Positions 1-10,500 of a DNA stretch of 64,000 nucleotides are shown here, in pieces. This DNA comes from Undaria pinnatifida (taxonomy: Eukaryota; Sar; Phaeophyceae; Laminariales; Alariaceae). Location: assembly GCA_012845835.1 (NCBI GenBank), contig JABAKD010000003.1:1177984-1241983 (forward strand), written 5' to 3'. A program made the position numbers and the translations under genes. Under the pieces are notes generated by a model. It did no database searches and was not told the DNA's origin. It worked only from the letters and a program-made list of their open reading frames with translations. Within the stretch, counting starts at the first letter, position 1, and every line of letters begins with the position of its first letter.

Positions 1-940
1 TGGTGTTGGTGGTGGTTTTGTGAAGCGTATGTTGAGCAGTTTTGTTTCCAGATTTTGTATTTCTATCAATGCGCCTTATTTCCTATTATTTTTCCTTCCT
101 TTCGTTTTTCTTCGGGTTTTGTTTTGATTTGTATGTCACATGGTAAGAAAGTAGATAGATGCTTGCTTGTTCTTGTGCGTAGTCACGGTCTGGAGTAGTA
201 GCGCTGCGTAGCGAGTGGATTTTGGGGGTTAATTCCGTGCTTCGTGCTTCCCGCCGAGATGAACACAAACCATTAATAATACTAACATTTAATATTTAGA
301 AAATGTCACCGATCGGTACTGTTTTTGTAATTCTCACTTGCAACTTGCTGCAACGCACAACGTTGATATTTCTTGTTGCTGAAATTGCTAACCTTGTACA
401 ACTATCCTACCTAAAAAATGGAGCAGTACCCTGGGGAACAACAGCACCCCTGCGAATAGTGTTGGCGCTGCATTACAGTAGTGGAGAGTATTAACGAAAA
501 ATGGCAATGTTTTTCGTGCGCCGATGCCACGCTCTCGGGGCCTAGACTCAGCAGTTCGCGACACTGCCCAGTTGCAAAACACGCACGACTCATCCCGCGT
601 TAGGTAGGTAGGGGTGCATCAATTTCTAAGAATTTTCTGAGATCTCAACATACATGAGGATATCTGTCACAATCTCGCACCCGAAACTTGACTTCGAACA
701 CATTCATTCGCGCAGCCCGACCGACAATTCTTGCGCTAGTCCTAAGACAAACACAATTCTTGCGCTAGTCCTAAGACAAACAAACGTGCTGTTAGAATTG
801 CCATACTAATTGTCAGACGAACCGATAGTTTCACGCTTGAGGGGCTCAACCTGTCAGAAGGTCAGAAGAAACGTTTGGCCCGCTAAGTGTAACGCCTACC
901 GTGGGATGACTCACACATACGTGTGACATCTATGTACATT
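1..940. other. Non-coding stretch, no gene seen
   Basis: I see no gene. Open frames are under 65 codons and resemble nothing I know. A 28-bp tandem duplication (ACAATTCTTGCGCTAGTCCT...) starts at 724 and 752. The rest is unique-looking. Confidence 0.5.
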
Positions 941-1285
941 ATAAAAAATGAAAATACACTCCAGCTGTGAGATCGAAGATTTCTCGTCGAAACTCATCTT
1001 TGCAAGCTGTGTGTGATACTCCGATCGCGCGCATTACGAGTAGTGTGTCCTCATTAAGGATATAGGTCGGCGACTCCCCTTACAACTACAGTGTAGCTAT
1101 CAGGGCCAACAGGGTGATTTTAGTCAGTCTGCGCGCGGAAACTATAAAACCCGTTTCTGAGGGGGACAAAATCTGACAGCTGTGGAGGGAAATGTATCAT
1201 TTTATCAAGTGAATCTTGGAAGTCGAATAACCGGTGAGGGGTGGGGGCGGAGTTTTGAAGGACGTGGGGGCCTGGTTTTGATCAA
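941..1285 (+). repeat. 345-bp dispersed repeat, copy 1
   Basis: This block matches 31998-32341 almost base for base in the same orientation. It runs from AAAAAATGAAAATACACTCC to GGCCTGGTTTTGATCAA, and the flanks differ completely. I see no terminal inverted repeat and no convincing reading frame. A degraded third piece lies on the minus strand near 35371-35432. High identity over 31 kb indicates recent dispersal or segmental copying. The element class is unknown. Confidence 0.85.
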
Positions 1286-1440
1286 TTGTATTGATTCCGT
1301 GTCAATTCTCGTCCAAAAAAACGTGCGCGTGCTGTTCTTTTTCGGGTCAGGCTCAAGTTAGTTGTGCGAGGAAGGGTATTATGGTGGACGGTGTGACGGC
1401 GCCGTGTTGACCCAGATACTAATAATACTGCAACAACGAT

Positions 1441-1575
1441 GGTGTGTCGAAGCTACCCGTAGTTATCACCAGGTTGTGCGTCGAGGGCCTAGAGTCTGAG
1501 CGGGGGGGTGTCGTAGCTACCCGTAGTTTCTACCAGGTATGAGTGGAGGGCCCAGAGTAGTATGAGGGGGGGTCA
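1441..1575. repeat. Two-copy tandem repeat, unit about 68 bp
   Basis: The phrase TGTCGAAGCTACCCGTAGTT...ACCAGG...GAGGGCC.AGAGT occurs twice in a row with G runs between (about 1443-1510 and 1512-1575). No coding potential is visible. Confidence 0.7.
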
Positions 1576-1630
1576 AGCTGTCGGCAGATCCCTGCTTTCA
1601 CTCTTCTTTTGTGGATAGACAACGAACGGT

Positions 1631-1800
1631 GTCTTCCTCCACTTCCACCACAGCTTCCATCGACTACATACATCTGTTATCTAAATTTCCATCGCCTCCA
1701 TGGAATCTTCCATCACTGATGGAAGCGTCCACCCTTAACTTCGTCACAGCTTTTCCACTACTGCTTTCTTCGTGGAAGCTTCCAAAAAAACTTGAAGCAC
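1631..1800. repeat. Sparse CTTCCA/GGAAGC satellite-like tract
   Basis: Scattered TTCCATGGAA, GGAAGCTTCC and CTTCCA words make this a decayed outlier of the arrays at 2830-3620 and 18516-19350. Confidence 0.5.
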
Positions 1801-2209
1801 AGGTTTTATTTCATGTAAAGTTTTTCCACAGACAGACGAAAGCGACGGTTGGAGGGGGGGGGGGGGTGTACTTATTTTTTGCTTGCCTCATTTGGTCATT
1901 TGACTATTGACCTCACATCCCTTTCGAGACGGAGCAACGACCACACTACGGTATGGGGCTACTTTTGTTGTTGTTTTGGGGCCGTTTCTCGCGATGGCCA
2001 GGGGTCACTCGCGCGAGAGAGACCTCCCTGTTTCTTTTTCGAACTTAATTATTAAGCTTTTTCGTGCTGGCTTAATACGGCGATATTAATCCGCAACAGA
2101 ATGGCTATCCCACGCTGCGCCGAAGGAGCCACCTACTAACTAAGTTGAGACGCGTGCTACGGTAGAGTAGTGGATTCGAAACACCATTGTGATTTCACGC
2201 GCAGGTTCC

Positions 2210-2495
2210 GTGCTGCCGACGACGCCATAATGTAGGGGTATTGGGCGGAGACAGTGTCCCCTGCAGGTCTGCCAATTGAGCAGGTTCTCGGAGAGTACTC
2301 ACTTTCTTAACCTTCGTAGAGATGCAGCTTTATTCGATTCCACCAGAGCCCCGGATGGCTTCTGAGATCGGAGGCTTGTGCCTTCGACCTATTTCCTGAC
2401 TATCCCGAATATGAAACCCCAACCTCATCATACAAAACCCATCCAAATGATTTCAATTCGGGTAATTACAGGCCATTCGAGGGCGTATCTTAACA
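2210..2495 (-). mobile_element. LTR plus primer-binding site of a small LTR element (family S2)
   Basis: On the minus strand a 265-bp LTR runs from TGTTAAGATACG (ending at 2495) to CCCCTACA (2231). A 3-base spacer and the site TGGCGTCGTCGGCAGCAC (2210-2227) follow. The LTR matches the two LTRs of the element at 58745-61056. The primer-binding-like site lies on the internal side, so this is a 5' LTR whose internal region runs leftward and is lost or unrecognised. It is a fossil fragment with no coding domain seen. Confidence 0.75.
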
Positions 2496-2829
2496 GTAGT
2501 AGTTGTAGCACTTTTCGCCGGAAATGGTTTCTGAATGACGGGGCTCCTAAATTAACCTGAAATCGTCAAGAATAGGCAATTTTTTGGGCGTGGTTCTTGT
2601 TGTGCACCTACGTCATGGCATTTTTTCTCCAGTAGCAGTCTTGATTTTTTTTCCAAATCAGTTTTTGACTTGGAGAGGTCTTAAGCTCCCAAATTGAGGA
2701 ACCTCAGAAGAAAAGCAGTGCACCTCTATCACGTGTCTTGTTTTACCGTCGAGGTACAGAGTCACTCGTGCGAGTGGTTCGAACCCGGGAGTGGAAAACG
2801 AGGGGACCCGCGCTACCGTAGCCTTCGTC

Positions 2830-3620
2830 ACTACCAGCATTTCCATGGAATCTTCCACCGCTTCCATGGCAGCTTCCACCGCTTTCATGGAAGCTTCCAC
2901 CGCTTCCACGGAGACTTCCACCACCAGCAGTAGTAGTAGTTCGTTCCTTCCATGAAAGATTCCAGCAGCAGCACATCAATGAACGAGAGCTACAAGCGCT
3001 TCCTCTACGGACGCTAACGTTCCCTCAGGGATTAACGATTATTTGGGTCTTCCCGCTGCTTCCTCCATGGAAGCTTCAAGATAACTCCGTGGAAGTCTTG
3101 ATGGAAGCTTCCATGGAAGCTGGTCCCATGAAAGCAGTGTAGGTTTTCATGGAGTCTTTGTTCCATGAAGGTAGTGGAAGTTTTAAAAATTTCATGGAAA
3201 ATTTGAAAATTTGTTCCATGAAAGTAGTGGAAGTTTTCATGGAAAATTTGTTCCATGCTGTATGCAGTATTTTTTTTATGGAAACTTCTGTGGAAGCTAG
3301 CATGGAGGCTCCCACTACTTCACAGAAACGATGGAAGCTCCGGCGGAAGCTGCTTAATAATATCAGGTAGGTATAGACTAGTCTAATATAATACCAGGAA
3401 GTTGTGGAACTTCCATCGAAGTAGTGGAAGCTTCCACCATACTTCCATGGAAGCTTCCACTTCTTCCATGGAAGCTTCCACTACTTCCATGGAAACATTG
3501 GAAGTAATGGAAGCTTCCATGGAAATAGTATAAGCTTCCATGGAAACATAGCAGAAGCTTCCGTGGAAGTGGCGGAAGCTTCCATGGACGTTTGGAATTT
3601 TCCATGGAAGCTTCCATCTA
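2830..3620. repeat. Palindromic GAAGCTTCCATG satellite, cluster 1
   Basis: The tract is built from alternating self-complementary words GGAAGCTTCC and TTCCATGGAA, and is densest at 3390-3620. Divergent AT-rich copies lie at 3120-3260. The word carries few stops in any frame, so several overlapping frames stay open with M-E-A-S or F-H-G-S-type repeats. These are probably by-products, not genes. The larger cluster is at 18516-19350. Confidence 0.85.
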
Positions 3621-4721
3621 CTTCCATCAGAAAAACAAACCAAGCAAGGTAAAATAAAAGACCGCGCTTTGTCCACACTCGTTTACATCTCGCTCTCTCA
3701 ACCCTTTTGTATGGATTTTTACGAGCTCGGCGACCTTCTGTCAAAGTAGGCCGATGTATGTATACGGAAGAAAACGCAGGTTGTCACCGCTGGCCAGGAG
3801 GCAGGACCGCTTCTTCTTTTGTTACGATCTTCTTGTTGACAGGGAGGAGCTACAGAGAGACGTGAGATAAGAGCGAGGAGGGGCGGGCTCCGTTATGCAG
3901 CTACTACAACAACAGGTGGAGCTCTGATGACCTCTCACATACCCTCTCTGAAACGTTCCCCTGATGGGTGCCTATAGAACTTTCCTACCCCCGATCGTTG
4001 TTCGGGTGCAACAAAGAAGGGCTCTCGTTTATGCGTATATTGTGTACAAGGGCTCCGCATGGGCGCCGGCATGGGCGCCGGCATTCGCCGGCGCCCATGC
4101 TTCGGGTAGGGCAGGGCAGCACTTACTTCGACAAGTTAAGGTGTTGCTGTCCTACTTGACATTCATTGAACTTTAAAGTAATGCCAAGAGTTTAATACGA
4201 ACATGAGAATATGAAGGGCATAATTTGACAGAAGAAAAACGTCATATACAACAAAGAAATTAGCAAGGATAGGCGAAACACGCTGCTGTTGTTATTTATG
4301 CGCCGTCAAGTAAAAAAAGCTGGCGTATACCAGGTATCAAACAAAAATACCGAAAAGAGTATTGAGAACCTGCTTCGCCTTTAGGCGAAACGAAAGAGGA
4401 CTTGGCATCAATGAAGAGACTGCACTGCTGTCCCCGTGGCAATGGAGATTCGAAGTCGACAGGATGCAAAGTCGGTTTGCATCAAACGTCGACATGGGGC
4501 CTTGTCAGCGGTTATGGAAGAGCTTTGTGTATATTACCTGAAGGCTGTCGCATTGATTGGTCTGCGTGGTCACGGGCGAGGAGGAAAACGAAGAAGAGGA
4601 GAAGAAGAGGAGAGCTATCTCTCGTTGCGGCGGTGTGTCTAAGATAGATGCGGGGTGGCTTTGCTCGTACGGGAGGTTGGCGTAGCGCTTCTTTTCTGTT
4701 TTGACTCGAGAAGGCGGGATA
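3621..4721. other. Non-coding stretch with a strong GC hairpin
   Basis: I see no recognisable gene. A 12-bp word GCATGGGCGCCG is duplicated at 4057 and 4069. The second copy pairs with 4087-4100 to form a perfect 14-bp GC-rich stem with a 4-base loop. Confidence 0.5.
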
Positions 4722-5027
4722 TGTTTTTGTATGCTTCTGGATATGATTCGGATATAATTGCGGTTGAGCATAGAAGGGGTTTCCAGTGATAGGTTGGCTA
4801 CATCGTAGCGGTATATCGGGATGGTGGAGTTATTCCCACAGGGGAATTTCGCCGTCACTCCACGTTGTGCTTCTTCTACCGAGTGAGTCTTCTTCTCTCC
4901 ACGATGTGCCTTGGCTAGGAGCAACGTAATATACATATGTACTTTACTTGTCTTGATACCGGTGACTCCACTACCCCACTACAATTCGCTCAACGGGTAA
5001 GCCCTCTACACTTCGTAGGGATCAACA
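4722..5027 (+). repeat. LTR copy A of the Copia mosaic
   Basis: This copy aligns over its full length with 13877-14173 and, reversed, with 9579-9872. It ends GGGATCAACA. The sequence just inside (5028 onward) matches the inside of LTR copy B, so this is a 5' LTR with its leader. Confidence 0.8.
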
Positions 5028-5056
5028 AACACGATAATTATCGCGTACCGTACGCG
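5028..5056 (+). promoter_or_regulatory. Palindromic leader next to the Copia 5' LTR
   Basis: Just inside the LTR lie the perfect palindrome CGATAATTATCG and the near-perfect CGCGTACCGTACGCG. The same block recurs reversed at 9550-9578 inside LTR copy B, so it belongs to the element. A role in RNA dimerisation or packaging is speculation. Confidence 0.5.
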
Positions 5057-5436
5057 GGACTACTAGTATCCCTGTTCGAAGCAAAGTAAGGGTGTTGAGT
5101 TACGTGGGCTTTTCTGCGGAAGAGAGCTAGATGGAGATATCATCCGGAGCCATGGGGGACACCGATTCGAGTGAAGCCCAAGGGAGCAGCGGCGTGATTA
5201 CACCTGCCATTTTGGAGCAGCTGGCAGACTTCCAGAGGAGAGTGGTTCTCCTGGAAGGAGCCACACCGGGAGCTAGCTGAGGTACGCAAGGCCCCAGCTT
5301 CTTCCCCTTCGCTTGCGCCTGTTATGCAAGGCCTGGCCCATCCGGGCGGGTATTTAGGTAGCAACCGCCCCCCCAAGTTTAATAGTAAGAGGGACACGGG
5401 GCCCCTCTGGAAAGAGAAATTGACATCGTTTACGAG

Positions 5437-6640
5437 TATAAAAAGGATGTAGAGATGCCCATAAAGAGACACCCGACCCTGTACGAGTAGCGGATGACTC
5501 CCTCACGAATGAGGACTTGCTGTTGAGGCACTCGGCTTCGACAATCGTTCATGCTAGAATGGCTCGGGAGCTTTTGTTGGAAGCTTTGGACTCTGACCCC
5601 CCGTGTTTGACCCGGATGCTAGAGACAAAGTCACCTAGCGAAGCATGGAAAGTCATGACTGACTTTTATGCTCCCAAGACAATCATGGAAAAACGCAGGG
5701 TAGCGCAGGAGTTCGACTCCATCTCAATGGTAGAGGGTGATGACCCTGTAGAATACTTGAGCCGCATCGACAAGACAGTGCAAAAGCTTGCAATGCAAAG
5801 GGGAACTAAGGATGATGACGACGTGAATGTACATATAATCCAAAACCTGTCAGCATCTTGCGAGGTGGAGTAGAAAATCCTCTTGTCCAGCCCTGGCCTG
5901 ACTCCTTCCAAACTAGAAGAGGTAGTCAGAAACGCGTACATGTCACACAAGCCGAATGTTGGCAAGGGTGAGGGTCAGACGAACGGAGATGACCCACATG
6001 CTACGCGTACATGTCACACAAGCCGAATGTTGGCAAGGGTGAGGGTCAGACGAACGGAGATGACCCACATGCTGCATGTGGGTCATCTCCGTTCGTCTGA
6101 CCCTCACCCTTGCCAACATTCGGCTTGTGTGACATGTACGCGTTTCTGACTACCTCTTCTATGTTGGAAGGAGTCAGGCCAGGGCTAGACAACAGGATTT
6201 TCTACTCCACCTCGCAAGATGTTGACAGGTTTTGGATTATATGCACATTCGCGTCGTCATCATCCCTAGTTCTCCCTAGCATTGCAAGCTTTTGCACTGT
6301 CTTGTCGATGCGGCTCAAGTATTCTACAGGGTCATCACCCTCTACCATTGAGATGGAGTCGAACTCCTGCGCTACCCTGCGTTTTTCTATTATTGTCTTG
6401 GGAGCATAAAAGTCAGTCATGACTTTCCATGCTCCGCTAGGTGGCTTGGTCTCTAGTATCCGGGTCAAACACGGGGGGTCAGAGTCCAAAGCTTCCAACA
6501 AAAGCTCCCGAGCCATTCTAGCATGAACGATTGTCGAAGCCGAGTGCCTCAACAACAAGTCCTCATTCGTGAGGGAGTCATCCGCTACTCGTACAGGGTC
6601 GGGTGTCTCTCTATAGGCATCTCTACATCCTTTTATACGT
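5437..6640. repeat. Large inverted repeat (foldback) of Copia gag
   Basis: Gag sequence on the plus strand (5437-6070) meets an almost identical gag sequence on the minus strand (6076-6640). The centre is GACCCACAT-GCTGC-ATGTGGGTC, with about 49 perfectly paired bases on each side. The left arm also carries a 71-bp tandem duplication (starts near 5934 and 6005). Both arms carry the Copia gag (UBN2-type) segment with WKVMTDFYAP and EYLSRIDKTV. The arms are fossil. Confidence 0.85.
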
Positions 6641-6711
6641 CCCTCGTAGTCCAATGGTTAGGATATGTGACTCTCACTCATGAGACCCGGGTTCAATTCC
6701 CGCGGTTGTCA
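6640..6711 (+). pseudogene. tRNA-Glu(CTC)-like sequence, probable pseudogene
   Basis: The 72-base stretch has a tRNA-Glu layout: D arm GTCC-AATGGTTA-GGAT, anticodon loop CTCTCAC (anticodon CTC) on a pairable five-base stem, and T arm CCGGG-TTCAATT-CCCGC with one mismatch. The two ends (TCCCTCG and GGTTGTC) do not pair as an acceptor stem, so I call it a pseudogene. The 5' end directly abuts the right edge of the gag inverted repeat and the 3' end abuts a GACG/CACC minisatellite. It therefore lies on a rearrangement junction. Confidence 0.6.
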
Positions 6712-6840
6712 CGGCATCGGTGACGCCCTTGGCGTGACCGTTGATGTCTTTGACGGATCCGATGACGTCCTTGACGTCACCGGTGACGGCTGTGCCGGCA
6801 CCGATGACGCCCTTGACGGCACCGGTGCCGGCTTATACTA
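6712..6840. repeat. GTGACGCCCTTGACGGCACC minisatellite, left copy
   Basis: Degenerate units of roughly 24-36 bp based on GGTGACG-CCCTTGACG-GCACC. The reverse complement recurs at 10680-10820. Both pieces lie between integrase-like and RT-like Copia parts, so the tract is probably the element's own low-complexity linker, present twice in opposite orientations. Confidence 0.65.
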
Positions 6841-9524
6841 TACCTCCCCGTCTTCCGGGGGCATCTGCGCCTCCGACAATCTCGGCCCAGGTGATGGGGT
6901 GTCCCTGCCCCATGCCGCAGACAGCAACCCAGCAAAGGCTTCCCGCGGATGCTCCCAAGTAACATCACGGGTGTACGACCGGCGGCCAGACACAAGCAAC
7001 ACGTTGCAACGGTCTCCCGGGTGATTGCTGCCGCTGTTCAAGAAGAAGCACACCTGTGCCTTCGGCTCAGATTTCACCGCCCGCTGTACATGGTGGAAGC
7101 TAGGCTTGAGAAATGGGAGCAGTCGCGGGAACACTGCGCTACCGTACAGAGTTTGGTAAGGCGACAACATGTCCAGCTTGTCGCTCACCCTTGCCGACAC
7201 GATGATGGCATCACTCGCGTGCACGCACGCTTCCGCCCACTGAGGCCCTGTCGGCGGCAGAGGCACGCCGCCGGACAGGTGGGGAGCCTTTAGGCAGGAC
7301 GCCATCGCGGCCTCTAAGACTAGGGCAATCCTGCGCTCGATCACGCCGTCGTACTTCGGAGAGTCTACTGGCGTGTATTCTCGGCGGATACGGTGGTGGT
7401 CCAGCAGCGTTACAAACTCACCCTTGGCGAATTTCGTACCTTTGTCTGAGCGCAAGCACTCCACAATGGATGGGATGCCCTGTGCCCGAATGTCAGCCAG
7501 AAAACAGCGAAAACAGCGGGCACGTCGGACTTCCCCTTGAGGAAGAAAGTCATCCAAACCGAGAAAAATCGTCCACAATCATCATTAGGTAGTGTGGTGA
7601 CCACCAAACGACGCGGGGCGCTTTCCGAACAGGTCTACAAACAGACGCTCAGAAGATTGGTCGAGCGACTGTTGGTAGATCTCGGGACAGGCATCCTCCT
7701 CCCCTTGGCTTCGGAACACCCAGCACAAGGGACCAACTCTCCTACCACTTCTACACCATGTTGATGCGCCGTCTCGCGTAGGGTTTCAGCTTGTGGGTGG
7801 GCTAGCGCAATGTACAGATCGTCAACATCGATCCGTTGCTGCTTGCCAGAGACCAATACTGCGTTAGCCATGGGGGGGTCGGTTATCCTAGTTGCGGAGC
7901 AGTATGAGCCAGCCTCTCTGCGCACGAACGAAACACCCCCCCCAAGCATGTGAACCCCCTTGGTGTCCATGGTCACACGGCACTTTGATGTCGCAGCGTG
8001 CAATAAGAGCAACTTAAGCTGAACTCCAGGCCCGTACGCCACGTTCGTCAGTCGTGCATGCGTGTCACCACTCTGGCAGTGCATCAACAGAGACAGCGTG
8101 CCGAAGCAGTCGACGCCGATCATCGTCATGTCACCTATCACTAACCTCTCCTTACCTACCCGAGGGGGCTTACAGTCAAACATCCCAGTGGGGTCCCCCG
8201 TGACGTGATACGAAGCACCAGAATCGGCAACCCACTCATCTCTACCGCTACCCCCAGAACGATCACGAGGCGTCTCCTTCATTTCGGAGGGGTATTGGAT
8301 TGGTTGAGCAATCTGCGCGGTGAGAACGTGTGGGTCGTCAGACGTGCTACTGCTATGCGTGGATTCCACTGCCCCTTGAATCATACGGGAAGCAGACGGT
8401 CGAGGGTGCTGCTGCTGCGGCAACGTACTGCGGAGCATAGCTAGTCGGAGCGTAGCCACCAGCTCCGTCGGGCTCATGGTATGCTCCGGCCTGCCAATAT
8501 CCGTCGTATAATGCCGGGGGGGGGTTAAGCGATGCAGCGTGCGCGCCAAAATAACCTGAGCTAGGTGGGTAATTGTGCGCGACGTGTGCGTGTGCGTGCG
8601 CAGTGCATTGAGCGGCAAAGTGCCCCGGCTGCTGACACTTGAAGCATGACCGGGGAGCTATCGGGTGTACGTGGCGGTCCCGATCCTGCCGGTGGCGGGG
8701 GTCTCGGTGGTAGCGCACCAGGCGGAGGTTGAACTGGTACGTATCCCATCGGTGGTACATCACCAGCATTCCCAAAAGGGGCCAACCTTGAGTCATCCCA
8801 ACGCCACTGCCCATATACCGGATATAAACGGTACGTTGGGCCCACTACACCGCCACCACCACTTCGGTGCTGCCGTTGGTGGTGGTGGTGCGGCGGCTGT
8901 GGCTGCTGCTGCTGCTGCTGCTGCGGCTGCTGCTGTTTCTGCTGGTTTTCTCTTTTTTTCTGTTTCCCTTTTGAGTCCCTCCCCATCCCGTTGCCCCCTG
9001 CACCGGCCGATTGAGCACCGCCGGCGTAGAGAGCATATGGGTCATCTCCGTTCGTCTAACCCTCACCCTTGCCAACATTCGGCATTTGTGTGACATGTAC
9101 GCGTTTCTGACCACCTCTTCGATGTTGGAACGAGTCGGGCCAGGGCTGGACAACAGGATTTTCTTCTCCACCTCGCAAGACGCTGGCAGGTTTTGGACCA
9201 TATGCACATTAACGTCGTCATCATCCTTAGTTCCCCCTAGCATTGCAAGCTTTGCACTGTCTTGTCGATGCGGCTCAAGTATTCTACAGGGTCATCACCC
9301 TCCACCATTGAGATGGAGTCGAACTCCTGCGCTACCCTGCGTTTTTCCATGATTGTCTTGGGAGCATAAAAGTCGGTCATGACTTTCCATGCTCCGCTAG
9401 GTGACTTTGTCTCTAGCATCCGGGTCAAACACGGGGGGTCAGAGTCCAAAGCTTCAAGCAAAAACTTCCAAGCCATTCTAGCATTGTCGAAGCCGAGTTC
9501 CTCAACAGCAAGTCCTCTCAACAC
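6841..9524 (-). mobile_element. Copia gag, zinc knuckle, protease and integrase part (minus)
   Basis: Reading leftward, parts appear in Copia order. Gag comes first (about 9520-8850), then a Gln/His-rich stretch encoded by a CTG-rich tract (8890-8990). The CCHC knuckle CFKCQQPGHFAAQC lies near 8640, a protease segment with WVADSGASYHVTG near 8220, and integrase core pieces (RSDKGTKF, near 7440) at 7580-7000. RT and RNase H are absent on this strand. It is a broken fossil. Confidence 0.85.
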
Positions 9525-9578
9525 CCTTTGCTTCGAACAGGGATAGTACCGCGTACGGTACGCGATAATTATCGTGTT

Positions 9579-9872
9579 TGTTGATCCCTACGAAGCGTAG
9601 AGGGCTTACTCGTTGAGTGAACAGTATTGGGGTAGTGGAGTCACCGGTATGAAGCCAAGTAAAATACGTTTTTATATTACGTTGCTCCTAGCCAAGGCAC
9701 ATCGTGGAGAGAAAACTTACTCGGTAGAAGAAGCACAACGAGGAGTGACGGCGGAATTCCCAGAGTAATTCCACCATCCCGATATACCGCTACGATGCAG
9801 CCAACCTATCACTGGAAACCACTTCAATTCTCAACCGCAACCATATCCGTATCATGTCCAAGCATTCACATT
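9579..9872 (-). repeat. LTR copy B of the Copia mosaic (minus)
   Basis: Reverse complement of LTR copies A and C, with TGTTGATCCCTACG at its left edge. It stands just upstream of the minus-strand gag and acts as that piece's 5' LTR. The right boundary is approximate. Confidence 0.8.
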
Positions 9873-10500
9873 TGCCGGTGGTTGGGGCAAGAGGGGCTGG
9901 GTGATAGGCACAAGCATTTATCTTGCCCGTCCCTCTGCCCAAGATACTCTGTCCTTTGCTATGATTTATCGCGAAAAACAAAGTCTTAACCGCAAAGAAT
10001 GCGAAAGAAAATGATCGTCTCAGCCGCAAAGAGTAACATGTCATCGCTACGTCAGTCAATTACTGCTGTTGTATAGTTAGCAGTATCATATATCGCGACA
10101 GCAGTTCATATGATGTATTTTCACACAGCAAAAGTCCACTACCTGCTGTATTACTCTAGAATCAAGACAAAGCCCAGACAGAAACAATTGTTCATGACAT
10201 GACCTGTGATTGTTCCCTTCGTCTGGTGCAAACGGTGGGAAGGATTCTCCACCTGGGTGTCCGTGCCTCCCACACCCAGCGTCCTCCACGGCAACCAGCC
10301 ACCTTGTGCCGACCCCAACCCGGGCCCACACATCAACGGACTCATCAGCCGGCGCTCCCACGGAGCACGACAGATATTGCTCGTAATTTAGTTTCAAACC
10401 AAATCTTCGAGCCATCCCTTCTCCCCCGTCTCAAACTGCTCCTGCTGCCCCTGCGGCTGCTGCTGTGCAGTGCTCTCGCCCCCAGTCTCAAGCAGTGGGA
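9873..10500. other. Unassigned spacer inside the Copia mosaic
   Basis: This stretch matches neither the LTRs nor any Copia domain I recognise. Open frames are short and overlap on both strands. It may be host DNA carried along by the rearrangement. Confidence 0.4.

Noticed and set aside
4505-4936. 143-codon minus frame
   Set aside because: Most of it lies in LTR copy A of the Copia mosaic, and the equivalent frame is not kept in copies B and C.
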